Source: Aromatoleum aromaticum EbN1
GTDB taxonomy: Bacteria; Pseudomonadota; Gammaproteobacteria; Burkholderiales; Rhodocyclaceae
DNA: 64,000 bases
Direction: 5' to 3'
NCBI RefSeq assembly: GCF_000025965.1
Contig: NC_006513.1
Span: 2,790,001 to 2,854,000, forward strand
Positions 50,929 through 64,000 of this stretch are shown piece by piece. The notes under the pieces were generated by a model. The model did no database searches and was not told the DNA's origin. It worked only from the letters and a program-made list of their open reading frames with translations. Each line of letters starts with the position of its first letter. The stretch's first letter is position 1. Made by a program: the position numbers and the translations under genes.

Positions 50929-50956
50929 AATTGGGGGCATGATTCCATTTTTCAAG
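50929..50956 (-). promoter_or_regulatory. Sigma-32 heat-shock promoter of grpE
   Basis: On the minus strand: CTTGAAA (50956-50950), 12-bp spacer, CCCCCAATT (50937-50929). Same geometry as the dnaK promoter. A near-palindrome TGCCCAATTGGG(GG)CA spans the -10 region. Confidence 0.75.
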
Positions 50957-51072
50957 GGGGCAAGCGACTTTTCGAAAGTTGCCGGTTTGTCGGCGGGTGT
51001 GTCACGATTCGGCCCCTTCGCGTGAATGTCGCGAGGCAGTGCTTACTGCGGGCGGGAAGGCATGGAACGAGG

Positions 51073-52434
51073 ATGAGCGAGATTTCGCACAGCATCGGAA
51101 AATACCGGGTCATCGAGGAGGTGGGGCGCGGTGCGACTGCCATCGTCTATAAGGTGGAATCGCCCGATGATCCCGAACCGCTGGCCGTCAAGCTCGTCCG
51201 CTTCCAGGACAAGGCGAGGGACGAGGCGAAGTGGAACCGTCGCCTGCTCAAGCTGCTGAAGGCCGAACAGGCGGTCGTCAGCCGCCTCGACCATCCGAAC
51301 ATCGTCCGCATCCATGAAGTCGTCACCGAGCCGGACCAGGCTTACGTGGTGATGGAGTATTTCCCCGGCGAGTCGCTCGAACGGTACTGCAGCTTCGAGC
51401 GGCTGCTGCCGATTCATCGCACGATCGGCATCGTCTTCAAGTGCTGCATGGCACTCGACCACGCCTATCGGCAGGGGGTTGTCCACCGGGACATCAAGCC
51501 GGCCAACATCCTGGTCGACGAGAACGACAACGTAAAGATTACCGATTTCGGCCTGGCGCTGAACATCAACAAGAAGGTCGAGACCGACTCGACTTTCATC
51601 ATGGGCGTCGGTTCGCCCGCCTATATGAGCCCCGAGCAGATCAAGGGCTACCCGCTGAACCAGAAAACCGATCTGTATTCGCTCGGCGTCGTGCTGTTCC
51701 ATTTACTGACCGGCCGCTTGCCGTTTCGTGCGGCGAATCCGGCGCAGCTGATCTACAGGATCATCAATGCGGATCCGCCGCTGGTTTCGCAGCTGAACCC
51801 GGATATGCCGGAGCTGATGAACACGGTCCTGCGCAAGGCGCTGGAGAAGGATCTTTACTCGCGCTACCGCAACGGCGCCGAGTTTGCGAAGGATCTGTCA
51901 GCGGTGCGCTACAAGATCGTCGACGAGGACGTGCCCCAGGATACGACGCGGTTCGCGACCCTGCGCAAGCTCGCGTTCTTCACCGAATTCGACGACGTGG
52001 AATTGTGGGAAGTGTTGCGCACTTCGACCTGGCGCAGCGTGGCGGCACGGACGACGCTGATTCGCGAGCGCGACGCCGACCAGCGCTTCGGCGTCGTGGT
52101 GGCCGGCGAGGTGGAGTTGTCGGTCGAAGGGCGCAGGGTGCAGCGGCTCGGCCCGGGCGAGGTCTTCGGCGAGCTGGCGTGGCTCGATACGATCGACCAC
52201 CGACATCCGGTGAGCGCGGTCGCAGTGGCGCCAACGAGTTACATCGAGATCAACCCGGCGGCGTTGGCGCTGGCGACGGAAGAGGTGCGGGAACTTTTCC
52301 GCCGGCTGCTGGCGACGACGGTCGCGCGGCGGTTCGCAGGTGCCGCGCGGCAACTCGCCAGGCATTGCGAGCCGGCCGTTATCGGCGATCTGACCGCCAG
52401 CGGGGGGCTCGACCTGCAGATCCTCGACGACTGA
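51073..52434 (+). CDS. Serine/threonine protein kinase with C-terminal cyclic-nucleotide-binding-like domain
   Basis: A 453-residue soluble two-domain protein. The Hanks-type kinase (about 10-285) has the glycine loop EEVGRGATAIVY, ATP lysine 40, catalytic HRDIKPANIL (Asp140), DFG Asp158 and SPEQ at 186-189, so it should be active. A cNMP-binding-like beta-roll (about 295-420) follows. Its cassette FGELAWLD has Glu367 and an arginine (377) in the CRP-like position but a changed follow-on (HPVSAV), so ligand binding is uncertain. There is no membrane helix or PASTA domain. It is divergent from grpE; the partner phosphatase is not visible. Confidence 0.88.
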   Translation: MSEISHSIGKYRVIEEVGRGATAIVYKVESPDDPEPLAVKLVRFQDKARDEAKWNRRLLKLLKAEQAVVSRLDHPNIVRIHEVVTEPDQAYVVMEYFPGESLERYCSFERLLPIHRTIGIVFKCCMALDHAYRQGVVHRDIKPANILVDENDNVKITDFGLALNINKKVETDSTFIMGVGSPAYMSPEQIKGYPLNQKTDLYSLGVVLFHLLTGRLPFRAANPAQLIYRIINADPPLVSQLNPDMPELMNTVLRKALEKDLYSRYRNGAEFAKDLSAVRYKIVDEDVPQDTTRFATLRKLAFFTEFDDVELWEVLRTSTWRSVAARTTLIRERDADQRFGVVVAGEVELSVEGRRVQRLGPGEVFGELAWLDTIDHRHPVSAVAVAPTSYIEINPAALALATEEVRELFRRLLATTVARRFAGAARQLARHCEPAVIGDLTASGGLDLQILDD

Positions 52435-52467
52435 GTCGGGAAAATCGCAGGGCCCGGGAGGCCATGA

Positions 52468-52863
52468 TCAGTTCCGGCGCCGCGTGGTTACGATGCGGAC
52501 CTGTCTGCCGTCACGCCCGCTCAATGCGACGCTTGCGAGCCAGGCGAGCAGGCTGTAGAGCAGTGCGGCCCAGAAGGCGGTCCAGAAGTCCGGGACGTAT
52601 ACACCACTGACGAGGCTGGCGACGGCCCAGAACAGCAATGCATTGATCACGAGCGTGAACAGCCCGAGTGTCAGCAGTGTGATCGGCAGCGTGATGAAGA
52701 TCAGGATGGGCCGGATCAGCGTATTGATCAGCGCGAGCAGCAGCACAGTGACGAGCGCTGCGGCATAGCTGTCGACGCGCAAATCGGTGATGACTTGCGG
52801 GAGCAGCATCAGCGCGACCGCATTGAGCAGCCACTGCAGCGCGAGTCTGAAACGAGGATCCAT
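52468..52863 (-). CDS. Phage holin-4-2 / YvlD-like family membrane protein
   Basis: A 131-residue protein with four hydrophobic segments (WLLNAVALMLLPQVI; ALVTVLLLALINTLIRPILIF; LPITLLTLGLFTLVINALLFWAVA; FWTAFWAALLYSLLAWLASV) and a basic end (VTTRRRN). The NTLIRPILIFITLPITLLTLGLF stretch (split here) is the family signature. Despite the family name it is chromosomal and of unknown function. One base separates its start from the hemH stop. Confidence 0.8.
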   Translation of the reverse strand: MDPRFRLALQWLLNAVALMLLPQVITDLRVDSYAAALVTVLLLALINTLIRPILIFITLPITLLTLGLFTLVINALLFWAVASLVSGVYVPDFWTAFWAALLYSLLAWLASVALSGRDGRQVRIVTTRRRN

Positions 52864-52864
52864 T

Positions 52865-53962
52865 TCAGCGCTCCGCTCCTGCGGTACGTGCCCGTTGGGC
52901 TGTCGCCGCGAGGAGTTCCGCCGCCGGCACGGGAGCTTCGAGCCAGTCGCCGATCCGGCTGCGGACGATGTCGGTCAATGCGGCAATCCAGTCATGTCGC
53001 TCGTTGAGGCAGGGAATGTAATGAAAAGCCTTGCCGCCGGCGCCGAGGAACGCCGTCCTGCATTCGAGGGCGATTTCCTCGAGGGTTTCGAGGCAGTCCG
53101 AAGCGAACCCCGGGCAGATCACGTCGACGCGGCCGGTTCCTTTGCGGCCGAGTGCTTCGAGAGTCGGCTGAGTATAGGGTTTCAGCCATTCCGCCTTGCC
53201 GAAGCGGGACTGGAAAGTGAGCTGCCAGCGCTCGGGCGGCAGGTCGAGCTTCGCGGCGAGCAGGCGGGCGGTGACATGGCACTCGCAGTGGTAAGGATCG
53301 CCCAGATCGAGCGAGCGCTTCGGTATGCCGTGAAAGCTCATCACGAGCTGATCCGGCTCGCCGTGTTTTGCCCAGTGGTCGCGTACGCTCCTGGCGAGCG
53401 CTCCGACGTAGCCGGGGTGATCGTGAAAGTTCCGTACATAGCGGATCTCGGGCAGGTTGCGCCAACGGGTCAGGCAGCCCGCGACCTCGTCGATGACGCT
53501 CGCGGTGGTGCTCGCCGCATACTGCGGATACAGCGGCACGACGAGGATTCGGCTGCAGCCCTCGGCTTTCATGCGGCCGAGTATGTCGGATATCGAGGGC
53601 GCCCCATAGCGCATCGCCCAGTCGACGACGACGCTGGTCACCCCCGCGTGGCCCAGATACCCGGCAAGGAGTTTTGCCTGTCGTTCGGTGTGGACTTTGA
53701 GCGGGGAACCGGCGTCGCTCCAGATGGCCGCATATTTCTCGGCCGATTTCTTCGGCCGCAGGTTGAGAATGACTCCGTTCAGAATCGGCCACCAGATCGC
53801 GCGCGGGATCTCGACGACGCGCGGGTCGGAGAGGAATTCCTTGAGATAAGGGCGAACCGCTGCGGCAGTCGGCGCCGCGGGAGTGCCGAGATTGACAAGC
53901 AGGATACCGGTGCGCTCGGGAGTGCCGTGGGTGTGGGCGGGTTCGGGCCAGTAACGGGCCAT
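52865..53962 (-). CDS. hemH: Ferrochelatase
   Basis: A 365-residue enzyme inserting Fe(II) into protoporphyrin [16 protein letters not shown] at the start, the catalytic histidine in [12 protein letters not shown], and [18 protein letters not shown] with FHYIPCLN near the end are family motifs. It lies between hrcA and the holin-like gene on one strand, a common betaproteobacterial order. Confidence 0.96.
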   Translation of the reverse strand: MARYWPEPAHTHGTPERTGILLVNLGTPAAPTAAAVRPYLKEFLSDPRVVEIPRAIWWPILNGVILNLRPKKSAEKYAAIWSDAGSPLKVHTERQAKLLAGYLGHAGVTSVVVDWAMRYGAPSISDILGRMKAEGCSRILVVPLYPQYAASTTASVIDEVAGCLTRWRNLPEIRYVRNFHDHPGYVGALARSVRDHWAKHGEPDQLVMSFHGIPKRSLDLGDPYHCECHVTARLLAAKLDLPPERWQLTFQSRFGKAEWLKPYTQPTLEALGRKGTGRVDVICPGFASDCLETLEEIALECRTAFLGAGGKAFHYIPCLNERHDWIAALTDIVRSRIGDWLEAPVPAAELLAATAQRARTAGAER

Positions 53963-53991
53963 GCAAGTCCTTTGGGAGCGGGCCGAGGCGT

Positions 53992-55017
53992 TCAGCCAGG
54001 GCTCGAGAGCGCGTTCGACAGGAGGCGGGCCGTGATGTCGACGATCGGGATGACTCGGTCGTAGGCCATGCGCGTCGGGCCGATGACGCCGACCGAACCA
54101 ACCACTTTGCCGTTGACTTCGTAGCCTGCGGTCACGACGCTGCAGCCGTCGAGTTGCGAGAGCCCGGATTCGTCACCAATGAAGATCTGCACGCCGTGCG
54201 CGCGATTCGAGAGGTCGAGCAGCTGCATCAGGCCGGTCTTCTGCTCGAACAGCTTGAACAGTTCGCGCAGGCGCGCCATGTTCGACGACAGGTCCTCGAC
54301 GTCGAGCAAGTTGGTTTCACCCGACAGCACATAGCTCGCGCTGTCTTCGGCGGCCGCGTTGCCGGCCTCGACGGCGGCCGTCATGAGTTCGCTCATGTCG
54401 CTGCGCAACTGCTTGAGTTCGTCGCGGATGCGGGCACGGATGTCGTCGAATCCGAGGCCGACGAAGTGCTCGGTGAGGTAGCTGGCCGCCTCGGCGAGCT
54501 CGGCTGAGGAGTAGGCGCGGCGCGTGATCAGGATGCGGTTCTGCACGTCCCCGGCAGTGGTCACGATGATCAGCAGGATGCGGTTTTCGGCCAGGCTGAT
54601 GAACTCGATCTGCCGGATCTTCACGGTATCGCGGCGCGGGGAAACGACCACGCCGGCGAACTGCGTGAGTTCGGACAGCAGGTGCGATGCGGAATTCATC
54701 AGGCGCTGCGGCTGATCGGGCTGCAACTGGCCCTTGAGTTCGCGCACGCGCGCCTGTTCGAGCGGCTGCACGGTCAGCAGCGAATCGACGAAGAAACGGT
54801 AGCCCAAGGCGGTCGGGATGCGCCCGGCCGAAGTGTGCGGGCTGGTGATGAAGCCTTTCTCCTCTAGGTCGCTCATCACGTTGCGCACCGTCGCCGGCGA
54901 CAGCTCGAGGCCGGAATAGCGTGAAAGTGCACGCGAGCCGACCGGCTGACCTTCGACGATGTATCGTTCGATCAGGGTCTTCAGCAGTATCTGTGAGCGG
55001 GGGTCTAGCAGCTTCAT
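53992..55017 (-). CDS. hrcA: Heat-inducible transcription repressor HrcA
   Basis: A 341-residue repressor. Its N-terminal winged helix ([39 protein letters not shown]) and central GAF-like domain are complete. HrcA binds CIRCE (TTAGCACTC-N9-GAGTGCTAA). No CIRCE copy is seen before grpE, dnaK or hrcA here, so its targets are probably groESL elsewhere. It is divergent from nadK. Confidence 0.95.
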   Translation of the reverse strand: MKLLDPRSQILLKTLIERYIVEGQPVGSRALSRYSGLELSPATVRNVMSDLEEKGFITSPHTSAGRIPTALGYRFFVDSLLTVQPLEQARVRELKGQLQPDQPQRLMNSASHLLSELTQFAGVVVSPRRDTVKIRQIEFISLAENRILLIIVTTAGDVQNRILITRRAYSSAELAEAASYLTEHFVGLGFDDIRARIRDELKQLRSDMSELMTAAVEAGNAAAEDSASYVLSGETNLLDVEDLSSNMARLRELFKLFEQKTGLMQLLDLSNRAHGVQIFIGDESGLSQLDGCSVVTAGYEVNGKVVGSVGVIGPTRMAYDRVIPIVDITARLLSNALSSPG

Positions 55018-55108
55018 TATCCGTTACGCACTATTGCGGTGATTCTAACAGCCTGTGGGCGAACGCTGTCGTCTGCCAAGGCATTAAGCGATGTGGTTTA
55101 ATCCGCGC

Positions 55109-55993
55109 ATGAGCAAGAACTTCCGCGTCGTTGCACTGATCGGCAAGTACCAGAGCCCCGAGGTGGCGGAGGCGGTGCTGCGCATCGCCGAATTCCTGCG
55201 AGTGCGCGGACTTGACGTGTGGATCGAACAGGGGACCGCAAGTTCCATTGGCATGGCCGGCCAGTTTGCCGTTGCGAGCTACGAGGAGATCGGCGCGCAG
55301 GCGGATCTCGCCGTCGTGCTCGGGGGCGACGGCACGATGCTCAATACGGCGCGCCGGCTTTCCCAGCACGGCGTGCCGCTGGTCGGAATCAACCAGGGCA
55401 GGCTCGGTTTCCTCACCGATATCTCGCGCGACGAAGCGTTGCCGAAACTCGGCGAGATTCTCGAGGGACGCTATACCGAGGAGTCGCGCGCGATGCTCGA
55501 TGCCGAAGTGCTGCGGGCGGGCCACCGCGTATTCCAGACGCTCGCGCTCAACGATGTCGTGATCAACAAGGGCGACCTGGGGCGGATGATCGAGTTCGAT
55601 CTGTCGATCGACGGGGAATTTGTCTATACGCAACGCTCGGACGGGATGATTCTGGCGACCCCGACGGGTTCGACGGCATACGCATTGTCGGCCAACGGGC
55701 CGATCCTCCATCCGAACGTCGGGGGGATCGCCCTTGTGCCCTTGTGCCCTCACGCACTCACCGCGCGTCCGGTCACGTTGCCGGATACTTCCCATATCGA
55801 GATCGTGCTGTTGCCCCAGCATGATGCCCGGATACATTTCGATGGCCAGGCCCGCTTCGACGCCCGCGCCGGCGACCGGCTGCGAGTCACCCGTTCGCCC
55901 GATGTCGTCCGCCTGCTGCATCCGCAGGGCTACAGCTATTTCGCCATGCTGCGTGAGAAGCTCCACTGGAGCGCGACGCCGCGTCGTCCCTGA
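55109..55993 (+). CDS. nadK: NAD kinase
   Basis: A 294-residue ATP-NAD kinase. The active-site GGDGTML is at 72-78; NDVVINKG, SDGMILATPTGSTAYALSA and the C-terminal Gly-rich fold follow. ATG 55109 (MSKNFRVVALIGKYQ) fits homologues; an ATG six codons upstream is possible. It precedes recN by 32 bp. Confidence 0.95.
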   Translation: MSKNFRVVALIGKYQSPEVAEAVLRIAEFLRVRGLDVWIEQGTASSIGMAGQFAVASYEEIGAQADLAVVLGGDGTMLNTARRLSQHGVPLVGINQGRLGFLTDISRDEALPKLGEILEGRYTEESRAMLDAEVLRAGHRVFQTLALNDVVINKGDLGRMIEFDLSIDGEFVYTQRSDGMILATPTGSTAYALSANGPILHPNVGGIALVPLCPHALTARPVTLPDTSHIEIVLLPQHDARIHFDGQARFDARAGDRLRVTRSPDVVRLLHPQGYSYFAMLREKLHWSATPRRP

Positions 55994-56025
55994 CTAACCA
56001 ATCGTTTTCCGACCCTGCCCCGCTC

Positions 56026-57696
56026 ATGCTCCGTCGCCTGGCCATTCGGGATTTCGTGATCGTCGACCGCCTCGAGCTCGAGTTCGAAGCGGGGTTCGGC
56101 GCGCTGACCGGGGAAACCGGGGCGGGCAAGTCGATCCTGCTCGATGCGCTCGGCCTGGCCCTGGGCGGACGTGCCGACGCCGGCGCAGTGCGCGCGGGAT
56201 GCGGCAAGGCGGATATCGCAGCCGAGTTCGACCTGCCGCCGTCGAGCCCGCTCGGCGAGTGGCTGGCGGGGCAGGACCTGACGGCGGATGATGGAGTGGT
56301 GATCCTGAGACGGGTGGTCGAGGCCGGCGGGCGCTCGCGGGCGTGGCTCAACGGCGTGCCGGTCACGCAGGGGCAGTTGCGCGAAGCGGGCGACTGGCTT
56401 GCCGACATTCATGGCCAACACGCCCATCACGCGTTGCTCAAGCCCGACGCGCAGCGGGCGCTGCTCGACATGCACGCAGGGGCCGCGGCGCTCGCCGCCG
56501 ACGTCAGCGCTCGCTTCCACGCCTGGCAGCGCCTCATCGAACTGCGTCGTGCTGCGGACCAGGATTCGGCGGCGTCCGAGCGTGAGCGTGAACTCCTTGC
56601 CTGGCAAATACGCGAACTCGACGAGCTCGGGTTCAGCACCGAGGAGTGGGACCGCATCAATGTCGAACATGCCCGTCTTGCCCATGCGGCGGGTCTGATC
56701 GAGGGAGCGGACGAAGTGCTCGGCACCCTCGGCGAAGGCGATCTGGCGCTCGCTTCGCAGCTGCGCCACGTCAGCGTCCGGGTCGAGGGGATGGCCGAGA
56801 TCGATTCCGATCTTGCCGATGTCCGGGAACTGGTCGCCGGCGCAGCGATCCAGGCCGACGAGGCGCTGCACGCGCTGCGGCGCTACCGCGAGCGGCTCGA
56901 CCTCGATCCTCAACGCCTGGCCGAGATCGAGCGGCGCATCGAGGACGTCATGGCGCTGGCGCGCAAGCACCGCGTGGCGCCGGACGAGTTGCCGGATCTT
57001 CGCGCTGATTGGGCGCGAAAGCTCGACGACCTAGTTTCGCGCGCGGATCCGGTCCGTCTTGGCGAAGAGGAAAAGCGCCTCCACGGCGAATACGAGGCAG
57101 CCGCACGGCGGCTTTCCGCAGCACGGGTGCCGGCAGCCGAAGCTTTGTCGCGCGGCATCACCGACGCGATGCAGACGCTGGCGATGGCCGGCGGAAAGTT
57201 CGAAGTGGCGCTCGAAACCTGTGTCTCGCCGATGGCCTATGGCCTGGAATCGGTCGAATTCCGCGTCGCCGCGAACCCGAACCAGTCGTTGCGCCCGCTC
57301 GCGAAAGTTGCGTCGGGGGGGGAGCTGTCGCGCATCGGACTCGCAGTCCAGGTCATCGCCAGCCGCGACTCGGCGACGCCGACACTGATATTCGACGAGG
57401 TCGATGTCGGGATCGGCGGGCGGGTCGCGGAGATCGTCGGCCAGTTGCTGCGCCGGCTGGGGCAGGAGCGTCAGGTGCTGTGCGTGACGCATCTGCCGCA
57501 AGTGGCGGCGTGCGCCGACTGGCAATGGAGCATCGCCAAGGCGCGACGCGGGTCGGAAGTCCTGAGCACGGTTTGCGTCCTGAACAGGGAAGCGCGGGTC
57601 GAGGAGATCGCCCGCATGCTCGGCGGCGTGAACATCACCGAGACGACCCGCCGTCACGCGGCGGAAATGCTCGGTACGGAGTCGTCCGGACGCTGA
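56026..57696 (+). CDS. recN: DNA repair protein RecN
   Basis: A 556-residue SMC-like ATPase. Walker A GETGAGKSILLDAL is near residue 29. A central coiled coil (about 150-370) with several Glu/Arg-rich helices follows, then signature VASGGELSRIGLA, Walker B PTLIFDEVDVGIGG and CVTHLPQVAACAD. It takes part in double-strand-break repair. No LexA box was recognised upstream. Confidence 0.96.
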   Translation: MLRRLAIRDFVIVDRLELEFEAGFGALTGETGAGKSILLDALGLALGGRADAGAVRAGCGKADIAAEFDLPPSSPLGEWLAGQDLTADDGVVILRRVVEAGGRSRAWLNGVPVTQGQLREAGDWLADIHGQHAHHALLKPDAQRALLDMHAGAAALAADVSARFHAWQRLIELRRAADQDSAASERERELLAWQIRELDELGFSTEEWDRINVEHARLAHAAGLIEGADEVLGTLGEGDLALASQLRHVSVRVEGMAEIDSDLADVRELVAGAAIQADEALHALRRYRERLDLDPQRLAEIERRIEDVMALARKHRVAPDELPDLRADWARKLDDLVSRADPVRLGEEEKRLHGEYEAAARRLSAARVPAAEALSRGITDAMQTLAMAGGKFEVALETCVSPMAYGLESVEFRVAANPNQSLRPLAKVASGGELSRIGLAVQVIASRDSATPTLIFDEVDVGIGGRVAEIVGQLLRRLGQERQVLCVTHLPQVAACADWQWSIAKARRGSEVLSTVCVLNREARVEEIARMLGGVNITETTRRHAAEMLGTESSGR

Positions 57697-57750
57697 TCGC
57701 AGGGCCGTCTGCCGCGGCCGAAGAAACGACCCCGGGAGTGATGTTCCTGG

Positions 57751-58194
57751 TCAGTCTTCCTCTTCCAGTTTGCGGTTGGGACAGTCCTTTCTCAGGCAGT
57801 CCGCATAAAGATAAAGCGCGTGTTCGCGGACGATGAAACCGCGCTCTTCAGCGATCCTGTTTTGCCGCCGCTCGATTTCCGCGTCGAAAAACTCTTCCAC
57901 CTTGCCGCACTGCACGCACACGAGGTGATCGTGATGGCCGCCTTTCTTGAGTTCGAACACCGCCTTGCCCGACTCGAAATAGTGCCGTTCGAGCAGGCCC
58001 GCCTGCTCGAACTGGGTCAATACGCGGTAAACAGTCGCCAGTCCGATATCCATTCCCTCGGCAATCAGGAGACGGTAGACGTCCTCGGCAGTCAGGTGGC
58101 GCAGATCGGATGTCTGGAACAGATCGAGGATCTTCAGGCGCGGATAAGTGGCTTTGAGGCCGATGTTTTTCAGGTTTTCCGAATTTTCTGACAT
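57751..58194 (-). CDS. fur: Ferric uptake regulator
   Basis: A 147-residue Fur. The winged helix ([33 protein letters not shown]) is followed by metal sites [16 protein letters not shown] and a C-terminal pair CLRKDC. It represses iron-uptake genes with Fe(II). It is divergent from bamE, a widely conserved neighbourhood. AT-rich -10-like sequence is in the gap, but no clear Fur box. Confidence 0.97.
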   Translation of the reverse strand: MSENSENLKNIGLKATYPRLKILDLFQTSDLRHLTAEDVYRLLIAEGMDIGLATVYRVLTQFEQAGLLERHYFESGKAVFELKKGGHHDHLVCVQCGKVEEFFDAEIERRQNRIAEERGFIVREHALYLYADCLRKDCPNRKLEEED

Positions 58195-58313
58195 GGTCGC
58201 CCCGCTGGGTGGCCCGGAGCCAATAAGTCATGGCTCGTGCCCGCATATGATATATTTTTTCGCCTTTGCCTGAACGATACGCCGTCTGGCGCCACCGACC
58301 AAGAACTCCATCC

Positions 58314-59607
<1,294 letters not shown>

Positions 59608-59633
59608 TCCGGGCGCGGCGACGACGGGTGCGA

Positions 59634-59662
59634 TTGCCTCGACAGGCGCCAAACGCTATAAT
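59634..59662 (+). promoter_or_regulatory. Promoter of carAB
   Basis: TTGCCT (59634-59639), 17-bp spacer, TATAAT (59657-59662). Start expected near 59669, only about 11 nt before the terminator hairpin at 59680. Confidence 0.75.
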
Positions 59663-59679
59663 CAGCGGCTTCTTGAAAG

Positions 59680-59712
59680 CGGGATTGGCCGGTCGGCTCG
59701 TCCCGTTTTTTT
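59680..59712 (+). terminator. Intrinsic terminator between carA promoter and carA
   Basis: CGGGA/TCCCG (59680-59684 with 59701-59705) encloses an inner GCCG/CGGC stem, followed by seven T. It ends dapB transcription and must also be passed by polymerase from the carA promoter, so it may be an attenuator. Confidence 0.65.
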
Positions 59713-59773
59713 CACATTCGGGGTGGCTCGATAGCTTTTCCCGTGTCTTTTCGGCTGAACTCAGGAGTTTGTC

Positions 59774-60919
59774 GTGACTGCTTCCCCGCCCGCCCTACTA
59801 GCGCTTGCCGACGGGACGGTATTTTTTGGCAAGGGAGTCGGTGCGGCCGGCAGCACGGTCGGTGAGGTGGTGTTCAACACCTCGATGTCCGGTTATCAGG
59901 AAATCCTCACCGACCCGAGCTACTGCCGCCAGATCGTAACGCTGACTTATCCGCATATCGGCAACACCGGCATCAATCGGGAAGACGTCGAAGCAGGGCG
60001 TGTTCATGCCGCAGGTCTGGTGATCCGCGACCTGCCGATACTGCCGTCGAACTTCCGCATGGACCAGACTCTCGATGCCTATCTCAAGGCCGAGAACATC
60101 GTCGCGATTGCGGGGATCGACACCCGCAAGCTGACGCGTGTGCTGCGCGAAAAAGGCGCGCAAGGCGGCTGCATCGTCACTGCGGCCGACGGTGCCACCT
60201 TGAATCCCGATGCGGCGATCGCCGCGGCTCGTGCGTTCCCCGGTCTTGCGGGCATGGACCTGGCCAAGGTCGTCTGTGTCGAAAGTCCGTATCAATGGAC
60301 CGAGGGCGAGTGGGCGCTCGGCAGCGGCTACGGCGAGCGGGGAGACGGGCGCTACCACGTCGTCGCGTACGATTACGGCGTCAAGCGCAACATTCTGCGG
60401 ATGCTCGCGAGCCGGGGCTGCAGGCTCACCGTTGTCCCTGCGCAGACGCCGGCTGCGGAAGTCTTCGCGCTCGATGCCGATGGCGTTTTTCTGTCGAACG
60501 GTCCGGGGGATCCGGGCGCCTGCGATTATGCGATCGCGGCAGTGCGCAGTTTCCTCGAGCGCGGCATCCCGACCTTCGGCATCTGCCTGGGCCAGCAGCT
60601 GATGGCGCTCGCGGCCGGCGCCAGGACGGTCAAGATGAAGTTCGGCCACCATGGCGCGAACCATCCGGTCAAGGATCTCGAATCCGGGCAGGTCCTGATC
60701 ACCAGCCAGAACCACGGCTTCGCGGTCGATCCCGATACGCTCCCGGGGAATGTGCGCACGACGCATGTGTCGCTGTTCGACGGCAGCCTGCAGGGGCTCG
60801 CCTGGAACGACGTGCCGGCGTTCTGCTTTCAGGGACATCCCGAAGCGAGTCCGGGGCCGCACGACGTGTCATACCTGTTCGACCGTTTCATCAGGATGCT
60901 CGAGACGCGCGCCAAGTAA
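59774..60919 (+). CDS. carA: Carbamoyl-phosphate synthase small (glutaminase) subunit
   Basis: A 381-residue protein. N-terminal CPSase domain ([17 protein letters not shown]) and C-terminal class I glutaminase with nucleophile Cys271 ([11 protein letters not shown]) and SQNHGFAVD...GHPEASPGP. It supplies ammonia to CarB for arginine and pyrimidine synthesis. GTG 59774 has AGGAG six bases upstream. Confidence 0.96.
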   Translation: MTASPPALLALADGTVFFGKGVGAAGSTVGEVVFNTSMSGYQEILTDPSYCRQIVTLTYPHIGNTGINREDVEAGRVHAAGLVIRDLPILPSNFRMDQTLDAYLKAENIVAIAGIDTRKLTRVLREKGAQGGCIVTAADGATLNPDAAIAAARAFPGLAGMDLAKVVCVESPYQWTEGEWALGSGYGERGDGRYHVVAYDYGVKRNILRMLASRGCRLTVVPAQTPAAEVFALDADGVFLSNGPGDPGACDYAIAAVRSFLERGIPTFGICLGQQLMALAAGARTVKMKFGHHGANHPVKDLESGQVLITSQNHGFAVDPDTLPGNVRTTHVSLFDGSLQGLAWNDVPAFCFQGHPEASPGPHDVSYLFDRFIRMLETRAK

Positions 60920-60973
60920 TTCGCCAGCGGCAGCCCGAGTTGCCGCTCATCAACGCAAGACCGAGGTTAGGCA

Positions 60974-64000
<3,027 letters not shown>

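Noticed and set aside
58240-58262. Fur box in the fur-bamE gap
   Set aside because: The AT-rich stretch looks like -10 sequence; it does not match the 19-bp GATAATGATAATCATTATC pattern well enough.

Overview
The window is 64 kb of GC-rich bacterial chromosome, densely packed with housekeeping genes. It looks like a betaproteobacterium of the Rhodocyclales/Zoogloeaceae type (Azoarcus, Aromatoleum or Thauera-like). The reasons are the polyhydroxyalkanoate cluster phaC-phaB-phaB-phaR, the asd-fimV-truA-trpFBA-accD-folC-cvpA-purF-metZ arrangement, the grpE-dnaK-dnaJ / hrcA-hemH / nadK-recN / fur-bamE layout and the codon bias. The genus is an inference from gene content and order. I see no prophage, insertion sequence, CRISPR array or rRNA operon.

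Layout: 1-4.9 kb holds the tail of a sigma-54-type activator, manC, bamD divergent from rluD, pgeF and a small membrane protein. From 4.9-9.3 kb come the polyester genes phaC, two phaB paralogues and the regulator phaR, with two intrinsic terminators and a likely PhaR operator. From 9.3-13.1 kb come rimO, a patatin and a GlcD-like flavoenzyme. From 13.1-13.9 kb a tRNA-Ala-Glu-Asp trio is present twice as an identical 313-bp tandem copy, each with its own promoter. From 13.9-19.8 kb come a hydroxyacyl-CoA dehydrogenase, rho, trxA, fdxA, a CBS protein and a fadD-type ligase. From 19.8-22.1 kb lies ilvBN behind a Val/Leu-rich leader peptide and terminator. From 22.2-29.9 kb come aroC, an MFS carrier, an M48 protease, leuCDB and asd.

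From 30-43.3 kb is one long co-directional stretch: fimV, an EcfT-like membrane protein, truA, trpFBA, accD, folC, a SPOR protein, cvpA, purF and metZ. Many starts here overlap or closely follow the preceding stop. From 43.3-47 kb lie lpxH, two cyclophilins and, divergently, cysS. The cysS leader carries an unexplained terminator and a cysteine-rich reading frame. From 47-55 kb is the chaperone region: dnaJ, dnaK and grpE, with two sigma-32 promoters of the same geometry, a protein kinase fused to a cyclic-nucleotide-binding-like domain, and hrcA-hemH. From 55-64 kb come nadK, recN, fur, bamE, dapB and carA-carB; carB runs off the window.

The strongest unexplained or noteworthy signals are regulatory. 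They are the ilvBN attenuator with its GTA-rich valine codons, the cysS leader, a very short promoter-to-terminator leader before carA, the hairpin between dnaK and dnaJ, and the PhaR-like operator. Functions are assigned from motifs and family resemblance read directly from the translations; no database search was possible.
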